DNA of 64,000 bases from Plotosus lineatus (GCA_024760905.1 CM045738.1:45120797-45184796), one strand, 5' to 3'; positions 1 through 12,394 are shown, numbered from the stretch's first letter. Notes: generated by a model from the sequence alone, not told the origin. Numbers and translations are program-made.

Positions 1-173
1 CCATACCAAGGCCAATTACATCAGCTCTTAAAAGACACGCCCCTTTCCGCCACCACCGCGGTACAGCTTTCACTTATCGATCTGCAGAAGGTCTGCCAGG
101 ACTCAGAAATGACCTGTCATTAACACAGCAGAGTGTAAAAGCCTTGTACGCTTTGTAACAGGATACTTGTGGT

Positions 174-181
174 GTGTGCAT

Positions 182-245
<64 letters not shown>

Positions 246-255
246 GCGCACGCGT
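174..255. repeat. (GT)n microsatellite
   Basis: An almost pure GT dinucleotide run that ends in GC-alternating GTGCGCACGCG, a potential Z-DNA stretch. Confidence 0.95.
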
Positions 256-667
256 GTGTAGACAGGAAGAAAGAAAGCTCAAGGTCGATGACTGGAATTG
301 ATGCAGCCACTCATTTAGTTCTCAGGACACGACCGCAGCGTGACGTCCTCAGCTCTCAGCTGGGTTTTTGTATAAAAGTGATGTCTCACCCCGTTCTCTT
401 TCTTTCCCTGATCACTCTCTCGTGCTCTTCTTCAGACAGTATCTTCATCTTCACTAAACAAATCATCATGCAAACCAATGACGGGTCATCGTTCACTTAT
501 TTGCGAGTGATCATGCAAAAGGGAGAGTGAGATTCGGGAGACTCCGTGCGTTCCCTCGCCTTTTCCACACCCTGCCTCCAGACTAGACGCAGGAGTGCTA
601 GACTCCGCCCTCTTTAAAAACACATCTAGACTGAGAACCTGAGAGCTGCAGAGTATCACTCAACTCA
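256..667. other. No recognisable feature
   Basis: Ordinary non-coding sequence. Short open frames without motifs. Confidence 0.5.
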
Positions 668-1010
668 CTCACTCGTTTGCTCAACAACTTTATCCTACTA
701 GGGTCATCGGGAAGCTTAAGTCTATTTCAGTCAACTCTTGGCAAAGGTGGGGTACACCCTGAACAGCTTGCCAGATTATTGCAGGGACAACAGACACACA
801 AAACCATTTGTGCGCACACCAAGGGGCAATCAGGAACAGCCACTTAGTCTAACGTGCATGTCTTTGGAATGAGAGGAAACCGAAGTACCCAGAGAAAACC
901 CACACAAGCACCAAGCAAGCATGCAGACCCCACATAGCAACACCTGCAACACGAACCCAGGACCATTTTGCCCTGAGGCAGACATGATAACCATAACACT
1001 ACCTTGCAGT
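668..1010 (-). mobile_element. Degenerate tRNA-derived SINE, family S3
   Basis: Shares the order TACACCCTG-ACAGCTTGCCA-GATTATTGCAGG and GAGGAAACCGAAGTACCCAGAG-AAACCC with the better copy at 9556-9869. The tRNA-like head is at the right. Strongly diverged. Confidence 0.6.
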
Positions 1011-1051
1011 ATCCTGATCTCAAGTTCTCTTTCAGATGAAGCTCACGCACA

Positions 1052-1371
1052 CATTCTTCATTTCCTGTAACCGCTTAATCCTAATGAGGGCCGATAGGAG
1101 ACTGGCGCCCGTATCAGTCGACACCCTGGACGGCTCACCAGGTCATTGCAGGGCAGAAACACGCTAACAGCTATGCAGTTCCACTTTACGAAAGTCAGCA
1201 ATGGTTCTTTTACATGAACCGCCCACCACAGACAGTGAGAGACATGGCTGGCCTTTGACAACCCAGTGAGCACCACCGGTTGGCCAGCAGCGACAGCACT
1301 GTGATAGTGGGGCTTGAACCTCCAACCTTGGGATCGGTAGTCCAGTACCTTACCACCAGGCCATCCCTGAC
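1052..1371 (-). mobile_element. SINE family S1b (tRNA-like head, alternate tail)
   Basis: Read on the minus strand it starts with a tRNA-like head (GGCCTGGTGGTAAGG A-box region, GGTTCAAGCC B-box), passes through the S1 body (GGTTCATGTAAAAGAACCAT) and ends in the CTGGCGAGCTGTCC-type tail of family S3 rather than the RTE-like tail of S1. Confidence 0.75.
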
Positions 1372-1554
1372 TATTTTGTATAATTAGGCCACTGATCATC
1401 TTCTCACATATTATACAGCATCACAGTAAATCAAAATCACAGTTCTTATTCTCTATCCCTGATTTTTTTTAGGTTTCATGAGGTCATATCCTGATTCACC
1501 AATGAACTGCAGTCCCTATAGTCTCTATCAGGAACTGCAGTCTATCAGGAAAAA

Positions 1555-3400
1555 AGCCACACCTCCTTCACTGTAACACAGGGTAGAGAACAGGCCACAC
1601 CTCCTTCACTGTAACACAGAGGTAGAGAACAGGACACACCTCCTTCACTGTAACACAGAGGTAGAGAACAGGCCACACCTCCTTCACTGTAACACAGAGG
1701 TAGAGAACAGGCCACACCTCCTTCACTGTAACACAGAGGTAGAGAACAGGCCACACCTCCTTCACTGTAACACAGAGGTAGAGAACAGGACACACCTCCT
1801 ACACTGTAATACAGAGGTAGAGAACAGGCCACACCTCCTTCACTGTAACACAGAGGTAGAGAGCAGGCCACACCTCCTACACTGTAACACAGAGGTACAG
1901 ATGACTGGCCACTCCTCATTCACTGCAATACAGTGGTAGAGAAAAGGCCTCTCCTCTGTCACTGTAATACAGAGGTAGAGAACAGGCCACACCTCCTTCA
2001 CTGTAACACAGAGGTAGAGAACAGGCTACACCTCCTTCACTGTAACACAGAGGTAGAGAACAGGCCACACCTCCTTCATTGTAACACAGAGGTAGAGAAC
2101 AGGCCACACCTCCTTCATTGTAACACAGAGGTAGAGAACAGGCCACACCTCCTTCACTGCAACACTGAGATAGAGAACAGGACACACCTCCTTCACTGTA
2201 ACACAGAGGTAGAGAACAGGCCACACCTCCTTCATTGTAACACAGAGGTAGAGAACAGGCCACACCTTCATTGTAACACAGAGGTAGAGAACAGGCCACA
2301 CCTCCTACACTGTAATACAGAGGTAGAGAACAGGCCACACCTCCTTCACTGTAACACAGAGGTAGAGAACAGGCCACACCTCCTTCATTGTAACACAGAG
2401 GTAGAGAACAGGACACACCTCCTTCACTGTAACACAGAGGTAGAGAACAGGCCACACCTCCTTCACTGTAACACAGAGGTAGAGAACAGGCCACACCTCC
2501 TTCACTGTAACACAGAGGTAGAGAACAGGCCACACCTCCTTCATTGTAACACAGAGGTAGAGAACAGGCTACACCTCCTTCACTGTAACACAGAGGTAGA
2601 GAACAGGCCACACCTCCTTCATTGTAACACAGAGGTAGAGAACAGGCCACACCTCCTTCACTGTAACACAGCGGTAGAGAACAGGCCACACCTCCTTCAC
2701 TGTAACACAGAGGTAGAGAACAGGCCACACCTCCTTCACTGTAACACAGAGGTAGAGAACAGGCTACACCTCCTTCTCTGTAACACAGAGGTAGAGAACA
2801 GGCCACACCTCCTTCACTGTAACACAGAGGTAGAGAACAGGCCACACCTCCTTCATTGTAACACAGAGGTAGAGAACAGGCCACACCTCCTTCATTGTAA
2901 CACAGAGGTAGAGAACAGGCCACACCTCCTTCACTGTAACACAGAGGTAGAGAACAGGCCACACCTCCTACACTGTAACACAGAGGTACAGATGACTGGC
3001 CACTCCTTCATCACTGTAATAGAGAAAGACAGAGGACAAGCCACACCTCTTTCACTGTAATAGAGAGATGGAGAACATGCCACTCCTCCTTCATTGTAAC
3101 AGAGGTACAGAGGACAGGCCACTCCTCATTCACTGCAATACAGTGGTAGAGAAAAGGCCTCTCCTCTGTCACTGTAATACAGAGGTACAGAGGACAGGCC
3201 AGTCCTACTTTTCAATACAGAGATACAGAACAGGCCACGCCTAAGCCATTCCTTCGTCACTGCAATACAGAGGTAGAGAACAGGCCACTCCTCCTTCACT
3301 GTAAAACAGCGGTAGAGAACAGGCCGCGCCTCCTTCACTGTAATAGAAAGGTCCAGAAACCAGGCCACTCCTCCATCACTGCAATACATATTCGACAAAA
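1555..3400. repeat. 39-bp minisatellite, about 45 units
   Basis: The unit reads roughly CACTGTAACACAGAGGTAGA followed by GAACAGGCCACACCTCCTT. Units are nearly identical from about 1570 to 2990 and degenerate (TACAG, GATG variants) from 2990 to 3400. Because 39 is divisible by three, both strands stay open for hundreds of codons, giving repetitive false ORFs. Confidence 0.95.
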
Positions 3401-3609
3401 GAAGATAATTCATGATTTATTAATTATTAGTCTCTGCCTGTCCTGTGCGCTGAATTCGACCTGCTCACCACACAGAGAACGAGTGCAGTGATGATGCGGA
3501 TTCTCGTGAACACAGGGGAATTGGGCTCACACTGAAGCCTGGTCACTTCGGGTGAAAAAAATGAAGTGACAGGTCATGCACCAAGTGTTTAAATGTTTAC
3601 TAAGGGCAG

Positions 3610-4106
<497 letters not shown>

Positions 4107-4694
4107 ATATGTGTGAAAATAGGAGTGGGAGTGAGGTTAGAGATTGCACGACATCCGTTTTTCATTCTTAGCTAAACACGACGCAGGTACCTCTCTTCTG
4201 CCAGGTTGCACAAGACACCCCTCCCCATGTGCATTGTACATTTCCAGAAAGCATAAATGACATGATCAAGCGCAGGAAGTGGAGATTTTAGTCCAGTGTC
4301 CAGCTGTAACTGTAACACAAGTCCACTGGAAACCCCCTTATACAGAAATCTGGTGCTACAGCTGTAACTCATTAGTGGGTGGAGTTTTAATGATGTCATT
4401 CTGTTGGAAAGAAGATACTCGTGCTTTTTGTAGGTGTGGTTATTCTAATTTAGAAACTAAAATTTTAAGGTCTCTGGAACCTCGACTGGAAAATGACTTT
4501 CTGAGGCCTCAGTTATATTATATAACCTTCTCAGCGATGTTTCGAATTTACCGCCAACTGGCTGACACTGGAGACTCCTTCAAAAAATATATTTGAATAA
4601 AAATGTCTTCTCAAAGGGTGTGTACTGGGCGTGTACACGGTGGAAAAGTTGGATAAACAAATCAATATTGTGATAAATGATTTCGAGAAAAGTA
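4107..4694. other. No recognisable gene
   Basis: Non-coding. A 105-codon frame at 4279-4596 has no recognisable motif and unremarkable composition. Confidence 0.45.
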
Positions 4695-5634
4695 CAGTGG
4701 TACCTTGACTTACGAAATTAATCCGTTCCGAGGGCGAGCTCGTAAGTCAAAACATTCGTTAGATAAAAAAAATTCCCAAAGGAAACAACAGAAAACCAAT
4801 TAATCCGTTCCAACCTCCTCCCAAACCCATATACCTCGACACAAACACGTACATTTCACCTAATATATTAGTAACCCTCTGCTGGTTTAATGATTTTCAA
4901 CATGGCCTTCTGTTTGAGAATTGTCCAGATGGTCGATGCATTCTTCCCAAACTCCTCTCACAGATCGGCCACGCGGACTCCTTTTTCACGTTTAGCAATG
5001 ATGTCAAGCTTCGTTTCAAGAGAAATCGATTTTCTCCTCTTGAATACATCATCCACCTTCTTACAACCCATCTTAGAAACACTTGGACATGCACAATAAA
5101 AAATAAGACTAAAAAAGTCACAAAACCTGAACCACAGAAAAGAAAAACTTTTGTGCACGTGCACGCTACAAATGCAGGTGCGGAAAGGAGCATGGAGGAA
5201 TATTTTTTTAACATACTGGACCAGCTTTAAATGTTATTGCGCATCCTCTACACCAGGTGGCAGTGGTGCTCTCACTGTTTTCCCTATGGTGTAGGGAAAA
5301 AGCACCAAGTAAATGATCTGAAGTGCAGTAAACACATAGTCACGCGAGGGGCGTTGGGGGGAGGGGGGGCTGTGGGGAGGGCGTAAAATGTTTTTTGTTC
5401 TTCCGACATGGGGCATCACAGAAAATAATTGAGAGGCACTGCACAAGGCATTCTCAGAGCATGGAGGAAAACACACGGAAGAATACAAGGCTAATCGTCC
5501 TGGAAAAGCCATTTCCCCAGCAAGGCCCATAAGTCAAAATTTTGTTGGTTGGATGGTGCAGATTTTTGGTGGGATCAAAGCTCGTATCATAGAAAATTCA
5601 TTATAAAAGACACTCGTAAGTCGAGGTACCACTA
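4695..5634 (-). mobile_element. Tigger/pogo-like non-autonomous DNA transposon, family T1
   Basis: Terminal inverted repeats CAGTGGTACCTTGACTTACG and, diverged at the tip, CGTAAGTCGAGGTACCACTA, flanked by TA. The interior has lost the catalytic domain. Only an N-terminal helix-turn-helix fragment remains on the minus strand. Confidence 0.8.
4897..5071 (-). pseudogene. Remnant of a Tigger-type transposase N-terminus (HTH_psq/CENP-B-like)
   Basis: Reads MGCKKVDDVFKRRKSISLET, then KLDIIAKREKGVRVADL, stop, EEFGKNASTIWTILKQK. This is the pipsqueak-type HTH that in pogo/Tigger proteins binds the inverted repeats. A stop codon interrupts it and no DDE domain follows, so it is dead. Confidence 0.7.
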
Positions 5635-6258
5635 TAATAATAAGAATACTATCATTTTTCAAAAAATATATACTTTTTATTATTTTTTAAAGAAATAATT
5701 TTACGAGGAAAGTTACGACTATTTAATGGAAGTTGCCGACTCAATGAAATGTATTTAATTCTTTGAAAACTGAAATATTAAAAATATTGAGATTTTTTTT
5801 TATTACTCATAAATGTATTATTTTATCCGCAATATAAATTTTTAAAACAAAGAAATCAGAAGAAAATTGTGGATGAAGTGGTTTTTCAGAAAATTTCTGA
5901 GACATTTTTCACCGTTGAAAACTTTCATGACCTTTCAACTTGGATTCGAACCCCTGACCCTCTTACTGCTTGCATGATTATTTTTTTTTAAATATTGTCT
6001 CTACTTGGTGTAATAGTTGCAATGGACGTCCAGCTGGTGTTTGTGTTTTTTTTAAATAGTTCAAATAATATTTACTTGTTTCCACAAATCAATGACAGAC
6101 ATGAACAAATCCTACTTCTCCGATTTACTCTACTGCCGTCCCGAGTCCAACTAAACGATCAGTTACTATGGAAACCATAACATCAGCAGGCTAAATCTGT
6201 GCAAGTTTCTGCGCTACTGTTAACAAACATGAACACCTTTTGAGCAATCAGAACCCAG
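5635..6258. other. AT-rich, nothing recognised
   Basis: Very AT-rich sequence, with GATTCGAACCCCTGACC near 5942 resembling a decayed tRNA-like B-box. Confidence 0.45.
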
Positions 6259-6269
6259 AACACCACAGC

Positions 6270-6571
6270 ATAAAGTCCGTTGGGCTTTTTACACCCAAGC
6301 CATAGTTGCTCATCAGGCCAGTGCTCATCCCCAGTTTCCGTAGCGTGAAGCGACTAGGAGTACAACTCCTGGATGGGATGCTAGTCCATCGCAGGTTATC
6401 TTCCCAGTATATTTTACTGGTCCCCATTTATACTGCCGGGTGAACAGAGACACACTTGTGGTTAAGACCTTGCCAGGGGTCTTCACACAGTGGGGAGTCT
6501 AGCTGGGATTTGAACACACAACCTCCCAATCATGAGCCCAGCACCCTAACCACTACACCACCGACCCCACA
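6270..6571 (-). mobile_element. tRNA-derived SINE, family S2, with 11-bp target duplication
   Basis: The head at the right has a tRNA-like A-box (GTGTAGTGGTTAGGGTGCTG) and a B-box-like GTTCAAATCCC. The tail is TTTATACCAGAGCC-like. Flanked by AACACCACAGC at 6259-6269 and 6572-6582. The second copy in the window is at 28566-28859. Confidence 0.82.
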
Positions 6572-6595
6572 AACACCACAGCGTTGCGGTATGAT

Positions 6596-6858
6596 GTCTG
6601 TCTTCTTTTCGGCTTTTGCCCTTTTTTTACTCAGGAGTCGCCACAGCAAATCATTTGATTCGCACGTTTGATTTGGCAGAGGTTTTTACATCGGATGCCC
6701 TTCCTGTCACAACCCTTTTAGCAAGGGACAGAAACACGCTGACGACTTTGCAGCTACTCTTTACGAAAGTCAGCAATGGTTCTTTTACATCACCCTCTCA
6801 CCATAGACAGTGAGAGACATGGCCCGCCTTTGATAACCCAGTTAGCCGCACTGTTGCG
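6596..6858 (-). mobile_element. SINE family S1, head-truncated
   Basis: Tail CTTTCGGC-like at left, then GTCGCCACAGCAAATCAT, ATCGGATGCCCTTCCTGTCA and AAAGTCAGCAATGGTTCTTT. The tRNA-like head is missing, so the right end is truncated. Confidence 0.8.
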
Positions 6859-6870
6859 GTATGATATATA

Positions 6871-7660
6871 CAGTTAAACCTCCGCTGACGAACGCTTAAA
6901 CTCACGAACTTTTTGCCTCAAGAACATTAAAATTGCGAGCATATTGTCTCTGCTGACGAACTAGTTTTCGGCGGACTAACCAAACCACGCGGTCGAACAG
7001 CGCCACGGTGGCGGCCACGAGAAGCTGACGCACGCTCACGGCGTCACAGTTCGTCACACCCCTTTCTTTGAATGCGGAAGTGGTTTGTGTTTGATAGACA
7101 TTTTGGACCATATTGAGTGTACTTTTGCTATTATGGGACCGAAAAAGACCCCTCCACAGGCCGAGATCATTGAAAAACACGAGCGAGGTGTGCGTTTGTG
7201 TGACTCAGCGCCCCAGTACCAGTACGCTAAGTCTACCATTGCTCCCATCCTTAAGAACAAGGAAGCTATTAAGGGTGCGTGTGTGGCTATGCGTGTTTCC
7301 AAACAGTAGGCGTTTCCAAACACTCCTTCCAAACAGTAAGTCCCTCCCTCCCTCCTCCTCCCACTCCATTCCATCAAGCCATCAACTACCATCACAAAGG
7401 TAAATAAAACCACTTTATTATACAGTACAGTTTATTTCTTTAATTACAATACAATAGCACATTTATTATACATAAAATAAGGTATATTTTTGTGTAGTTT
7501 TAAGGCTTATTTAGTAGAAAATTATGTTTTATGGGGACCTGGGAACGGATTATTCTCATTTTAATGGTTTCTTATGTGAAATAAATGTTCGGAAGACGAA
7601 CTTTTCGCCTCACACACACTTTCTGGGAACCAATTATGTTCGTGAGCAGAGATATCACTG
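6871..7660 (+). mobile_element. Tigger/pogo-like element, family T2, internally deleted
   Basis: Ends CAGTTAAACCTCCGCTGACG and GTGAGCAGAGATATCACTG flanked by TA. Keeps an N-terminal transposase fragment only. Sister copies are at 41958-42704 and 56357-57141. Confidence 0.82.
7133..7309 (+). pseudogene. N-terminal HTH fragment of a Tigger-like transposase (family T2)
   Basis: Encodes MGPKKTPPQAEIIEKHERGV and ends AIKGACVAMRVSKQ. The repeated wording in three copies (PPQAEIIEKHERGVRLCD) matches the pipsqueak HTH of pogo/Tigger transposases. The CENP-B-like second half and DDE domain are missing. Confidence 0.65.
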
Positions 7661-7846
7661 TATTGACACTACATTTATCACTACAGATCTGTTTCGAGGG
7701 GTGGTGAAACCATCCTCTCTCTTCAGGTGATTATAGAAGAAATTTCTTCTATAATCACATCCTCTCTCTTCAGGTGATTATAGAAGAAATTTCGAAACAG
7801 ATCTGTAGTGATAAATGGAGTTTCAATAGAAAGTCTTTGTCCTGTC

Positions 7847-7855
<9 letters not shown>
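7661..7855 (-). mobile_element. Penelope-like retroelement fragment, partly inverted and duplicated
   Basis: Contains the block CAAAGACTTTCTATTGAAAC, read on the minus strand, shared with 42715-42925, and abuts a (TA)n array as Penelope-like elements often do. A 35-bp segment (7711-7745) is repeated at 7758-7792 and then an inverted half follows. Assignment to Penelope-like elements rests mainly on the hammerhead motif inside it. Confidence 0.55.
7677..7731 (-). ncRNA. Hammerhead ribozyme-like motif (copy 1)
   Basis: On the minus strand: stem I ATCAC, core CTGAAGA (fits CUGANGA), stem II from GAGAGGATGGT to ACCACCCCTC closed by TTC, core GAAA, stem III CAG-AT-CUG with a two-base loop, cleavage triplet GUA, stem I GTGAT. 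All invariant core positions are present. Very short stem III is characteristic of Penelope-like hammerheads. The fold was worked out by eye. Confidence 0.65.

Positions 7856-7925
<70 letters not shown>
7854..7925. repeat. (TA)n microsatellite
   Basis: A run of about 36 TA units directly abutting the Penelope-like fragment to its left. Confidence 0.95.
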
Positions 7926-7927
<2 letters not shown>

Positions 7928-8875
7928 TGTAAAATGCTTATACTTTATTATTAATAAATATCACGGTACAAAATTACATTCTTCTTAATGATTACTACAT
8001 TTTACTATATTAATACTGTATTAATGAGTAAAACTATCTTCATTCGAGGGACGGGGCAGAACCAAACCTCTATGAATAATGAGGGCCTACTGTATTGCTT
8101 CATGACGTTGCCCTGCCTGTGACCTGACACATCCTATGATCTGACGTAGCCTGTGACCTGACGTAGCCTATGATCTGACTCAGCCTGTGACCTGACGCAG
8201 CGTTTATCAAGCAGGTGAATAATCAAGCCATACAAAGCTTCAAACGGCTCCAAGAGCGTGAGACTCCCATGTCTTTAGTTCAGTTCCTCTTTAAGCCAGT
8301 GCTGTGACCACACCCACTTCTTCCCCAAAGTTGTTTCTCATTCAAAAAAAAATGGTTCAGCCCTACTCCTAATGTGACTACAGTTCTTTGTTCAATAGTA
8401 CACTTAGGAACATTCTTTTTTTTTTTCTTTATGAATTTCCAGCCAGTCAGGATATCTGGACAGACAGGAAACAAATTCACTTGTGACTTTTTTTTTTTTT
8501 AATCAGGAAATAAATATTTCAGGTTGAAATAAATGAAGCCGTGAGTCATCCTCCCTTCTTCAAGTACTAGTTAACATCCCTGGGTTCATGTAGCCTCGTC
8601 TCACAGTAAGAGGGCCCTGGGTTCCACTCATGCTTGCATTGGGTTTTCTCCGGGTCACAGCAGTTTTCTCTACTCTAGCAAATCAAAGAGCTGCACATGA
8701 GACTGACACGGTGTCGATCCTCAAGGATCTTCAGGAAGAAACCTGTCAGAGATGATTCGAGCCAGAGACGGAGAACCCTGATGAGAACCGTACTGACTAC
8801 ACATATTGAAGCATCAGATGTATCTGAGGAACAGGCGGTATGTCTTACAGAATCTTGCTGCCATCTCACTGTACT
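7926..8875. other. Mostly unassigned; contains the 17-bp repeat
   Basis: AT-rich at left. The stretch 8030-8092 (GAGGGACGGGGCAGAACCAA, ending CCTACTGTA) looks like one end of a Tigger-like MITE. Near 8700-8780 is a weak repeat phrase (GAAGAAACCTGTCAGAGATG). Confidence 0.4.
8116..8200. repeat. 17-bp tandem repeat, five units alternating A-B-A-B-A
   Basis: Five exact-length 17-bp units. Units 1, 3 and 5 begin CCTGTGACCTGA and units 2 and 4 begin CCTATGATCTGA, so the higher-order unit is 34 bp. Confidence 0.85.
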
Positions 8876-8912
8876 GCACGCACACGCACACGCACACACA
8901 CACACACACACA

Positions 8913-8967
<55 letters not shown>
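8876..8967. repeat. (CA)n microsatellite
   Basis: CA array with a few CG interruptions. Confidence 0.95.
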
Positions 8968-8969
<2 letters not shown>

Positions 8970-9468
8970 GCACCATTCTTCTGCTCTTACCACACAAAAA
9001 ACAAGTGCTTGCAGGAAAAAAGATCAGCAAGACAGTCTCTCACTTTTAACCACTCAAAGCACAGAACTGGGTAAATCTTCTCAGGGGGAAAAGCGATAAA
9101 ATCCTGACCTGCTTTCAACCCACCACACAGCAACCAGAACCAGTCAATTAGAAACAGGAAATTAAAAAATAAGATATAATAAAAGATAAAAGAAATGTAA
9201 TAAAAAAATAAGGTTTTCTGAGAAAAAATTTGAGACAATAGTGAGACCACAGTGATAAAGATTCATAGTGAGACCAAACACAGTATCAGCGAGAGAGACA
9301 ACACAAAACGTGCAAAAAAAAAAAAAAAAGGGTGGGGAAAATACAAAGGCAACTGCAAGTATTTACATTCCATTGTAAATAAAACCAGAATAAAATAAAA
9401 TTAGATGCGCCCCTCACATTAAAATGTAAGTAGTTTTGTTGGGGGGTTTTGGGTTGTTTTTTTGTTTT

Positions 9469-9510
<42 letters not shown>

Positions 9511-9555
9511 CAATAATGGGTGTAAAATTAAAAAGTGAGACCGCATGCGAAAACG

Positions 9556-9869
9556 CATTCATTCATTTTTTGAATCACTTCATTCTAATTATGGTCGCGG
9601 TAAGTCTGGCACCCATCTCAGCTGAGTCCGGACGAGGGTGAGGTACACCCTGGACAGCTCACCAGACCATTGCCGGGCCAACACTCACAGAAACATTCAC
9701 ACTTTGAGGCGATTTGGAACAGCCAACTAACCTACTGTGCATGTTTTTTGGACTGTACGCGGAGAACATGCAACCTCCACACAGAAACACCCGAGCTGGG
9801 AATCGACCACAGAACCTTCTTGCTGTGAGGCGGACGTGCTAACCACTACACCACTGTACCGCCCCCTGA
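9556..9869 (-). mobile_element. tRNA-derived SINE, family S3
   Basis: Minus strand begins GGGCGGTACAGTGGTGTAGT (A-box) and GTGGTCGATTCCCAG (B-box), then CTGTGTGGAGGTTGCATGTT and a tail AGGGTGTACCTCACCCTCGT. A very common teleost SINE type. Confidence 0.82.
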
Positions 9870-10245
9870 GAAAATGCATGTAAATTTAAAAAGAAAGACC
9901 AGGACTCCAGTGAGACTCCAGTGAGACTCCAGTGAGACACAGCAATAAAAAAGTGAGACTGGAAATAACAATTAAAATCCAGAGTATTGTTTAATTAAAA
10001 TAAGATCAGTGTTATCATTATAAAAATCACATGGGGCACAAAACTGAAACGTAAGAAGAGGAAAAAATAATTTAAAAAAAAGAGAGCGAACACAAAATTA
10101 AACTGGGAGACCGGATCCAGAGTGATACAAAACGTGAGAGCAGGCAAAATAGATTTAAAAGGAAGAATGGGCACAAAATTATAGAGTGGGGTTCCAGATG
10201 TTTAAAGTTCTTGTATTGTTTAGTTCCACATGTTCAACATTAATA

Positions 10246-10749
10246 CAGGGATCCCTCACTTTCCGCGGTTAATGGGGTCTGAGGCCCCCCGTGACTGCCA
10301 ATTTCTGCGAAGTAGGATCGACCCCCCCCTGACTGACGTATACGTACATAATATTAATAAATAAATATTCAAAGCTATAAATGCTTATAATAACAATTTA
10401 ACATTCAAAAATAATGCATAAAATGTAAATAAATTATAAATACACACACATACAGACGCACACGTGAACACACACACACAGATGCGCACCTCACATAAAA
10501 ATGTAAGTAGTTTTGTTGGGGGGTTTTGGGTTGTTTGTTTATTTTGTTTGTTTTGGGGGTTTTTGCATAATTGTTTTGTGGTATTTTCCTTAATTTTTTT
10601 TTTTTTCCGATGAATACAGGGATCCCTCGCTACTTCATGCTTCAATTCATTCTTTTTTTTTTTTAATATTCATCAAATTAAAAAATAAGGAAATTAAGGA
10701 AGACTAGGGGAAAAGGTTAAGGAAAATGCCACAAAACAAGACCAATTAT

Positions 10750-10782
<33 letters not shown>

Positions 10783-11180
10783 CTAAACAAACACAAAACA
10801 AAAAACAACCCACCCAACAAAACTAGCTACATTTTTATGCGAGGGGCGCATCTGTGTGCGTGCGCGTTTGTATGTGTGTATTTATATTTTATTTACATCT
10901 TATGCATTATTAGAATTGTTACTATAAGCATTTATAGCATTGAATATGTATTTATTGATATTATATATGACCCCTGAAAAAGGGAAAAAGCGGAAAGGAA
11001 AAGAAGATACACATATACATGTATGTATACGTCAGCCAGGTGGGGCGATCCTACTTCGCGGAATTCGGTGGCGCGGTGGGATCTCCGTCCAAATTAACCA
11101 CGAAAAGTGAGGGATATCCCTGTATTTTTGAAAAACCCACGATACACTGAAACCGCAGAAACTGAAGCGAGGGATCACTG
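10246..11180. mobile_element. MITE family T3, copy split by another T3 copy
   Basis: The outer copy starts CAGGGATCCCTCACTTTCCG at 10246 and ends GCGAGGGATCACTG at 11180. Its body is interrupted at 10616/11123 by a second, inverted T3 copy. TA dinucleotides sit at all four boundaries. Confidence 0.78.
10617..11122. mobile_element. MITE family T3, inner copy
   Basis: Runs from CAGGGATCCCTCGCTACTTC to GTGAGGGATATCCCTG. Contains the family's internal A-rich/T-rich blocks and ATGCGCACAGA-type segment. Non-coding. Ends resemble Tigger-type terminal repeats. Confidence 0.78.
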
Positions 11181-12394
11181 TATACGAGATACGTAAATCT
11201 TTGAGCACCTCAGTTATTGAGAACTGTTTAATTTAAATAAAGGATTCCCCCAAACAATAAAAAAAAACTAAATTATCAAGATTTTTAATTTTCCTGCGGG
11301 GATTAAACTTTGCTCAGGTGAGTGAACAGAAACATCCAGATCTGTTCGTTTCTGTAACCCAAAAAAGCAACTTGCACCTGGACAAAATTGTTTTTTAAAG
11401 AGACAGGACTATATGTAGTTTAAATAAAATTCACCCCGACCGAGTAGGGCGGAAAGTTCCTGAAGCCTCATAACAAGCTTGATCTTATCTACAACGCAAT
11501 GATACAGCTGTAAATCTTCTCGAATCATTAACAGGCGATAATAATAAAAAAAAAATGTCCTCATGGAACTGAATATGATAAGAAAAATTACATATCCAAA
11601 TGATTGGCTACATCGTTGCTCACGGCAACAGCTCATCCCATTTTACTCTCTCATTCGCAAGTTTAAATTGCTGTTGTTCACATATCATGAACACGTGACT
11701 GCAATACTCTATAGATTAAACATAAACACACTACAATAAATGTAAAGAATCTAAATCATAAAATTATTACTGGCAAGTGATTCCAAAGTTCTGCATTACT
11801 CTACCTTGCCTTTTGACACTTGTAATTTATCTTATCGTAAAGAAATTGCGATTAGCAGCTACGTAAACACCGCACAGCTTAACCAGCTAACTCTAGAATC
11901 TAGGTAGCTAGAATCCATCGCTAGTCAAGTGACGCTAGTCAAGTTCTCTAACAAGCTAATATTAGTCTGTAATGATAAAGACCTGCAAGCGAGAAAGAAA
12001 GACATATTATAATCTCGCAGATACTTGTTAGCGAGCTAACATCAATCAGTAGGCAAGACTGTCAGCTATAACGTACACTATTCATCAGACCTATGGGCCG
12101 CAATCGAACCTGAAGCAGGTCTGGACTCATATTTCTGCTTTAGAACATCAACAGAGTCCTCTAAAGGCCATCACAGGAAGTGACTTGAGGAACTGCAGCT
12201 GAGATCCAAAACCCTGGAGCTATACACACACTTGATGATTTATTTTGTGTTTATTCTACAAGATGGGTGGAGGGAGAGTGATACTCCTGAATCTGACGCA
12301 GGGGATGTAAAGGGAAAGCAGGTTTATGTTAACAGTGGATGAAAGGATGAGAGACAAATGAGGACCCATGAATGAGAAAGCAGGTGCATTTTAC

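Noticed and set aside
1916..3060. Open frames of 348 and 375 codons
   Set aside because: They are artefacts of a 39-bp minisatellite. The peptides are pure 13-residue repeats on opposite strands with no splice, signal or domain evidence.
1555..3400. CRISPR array
   Set aside because: The 39-bp units are contiguous with no unique spacers, and the host is a vertebrate.
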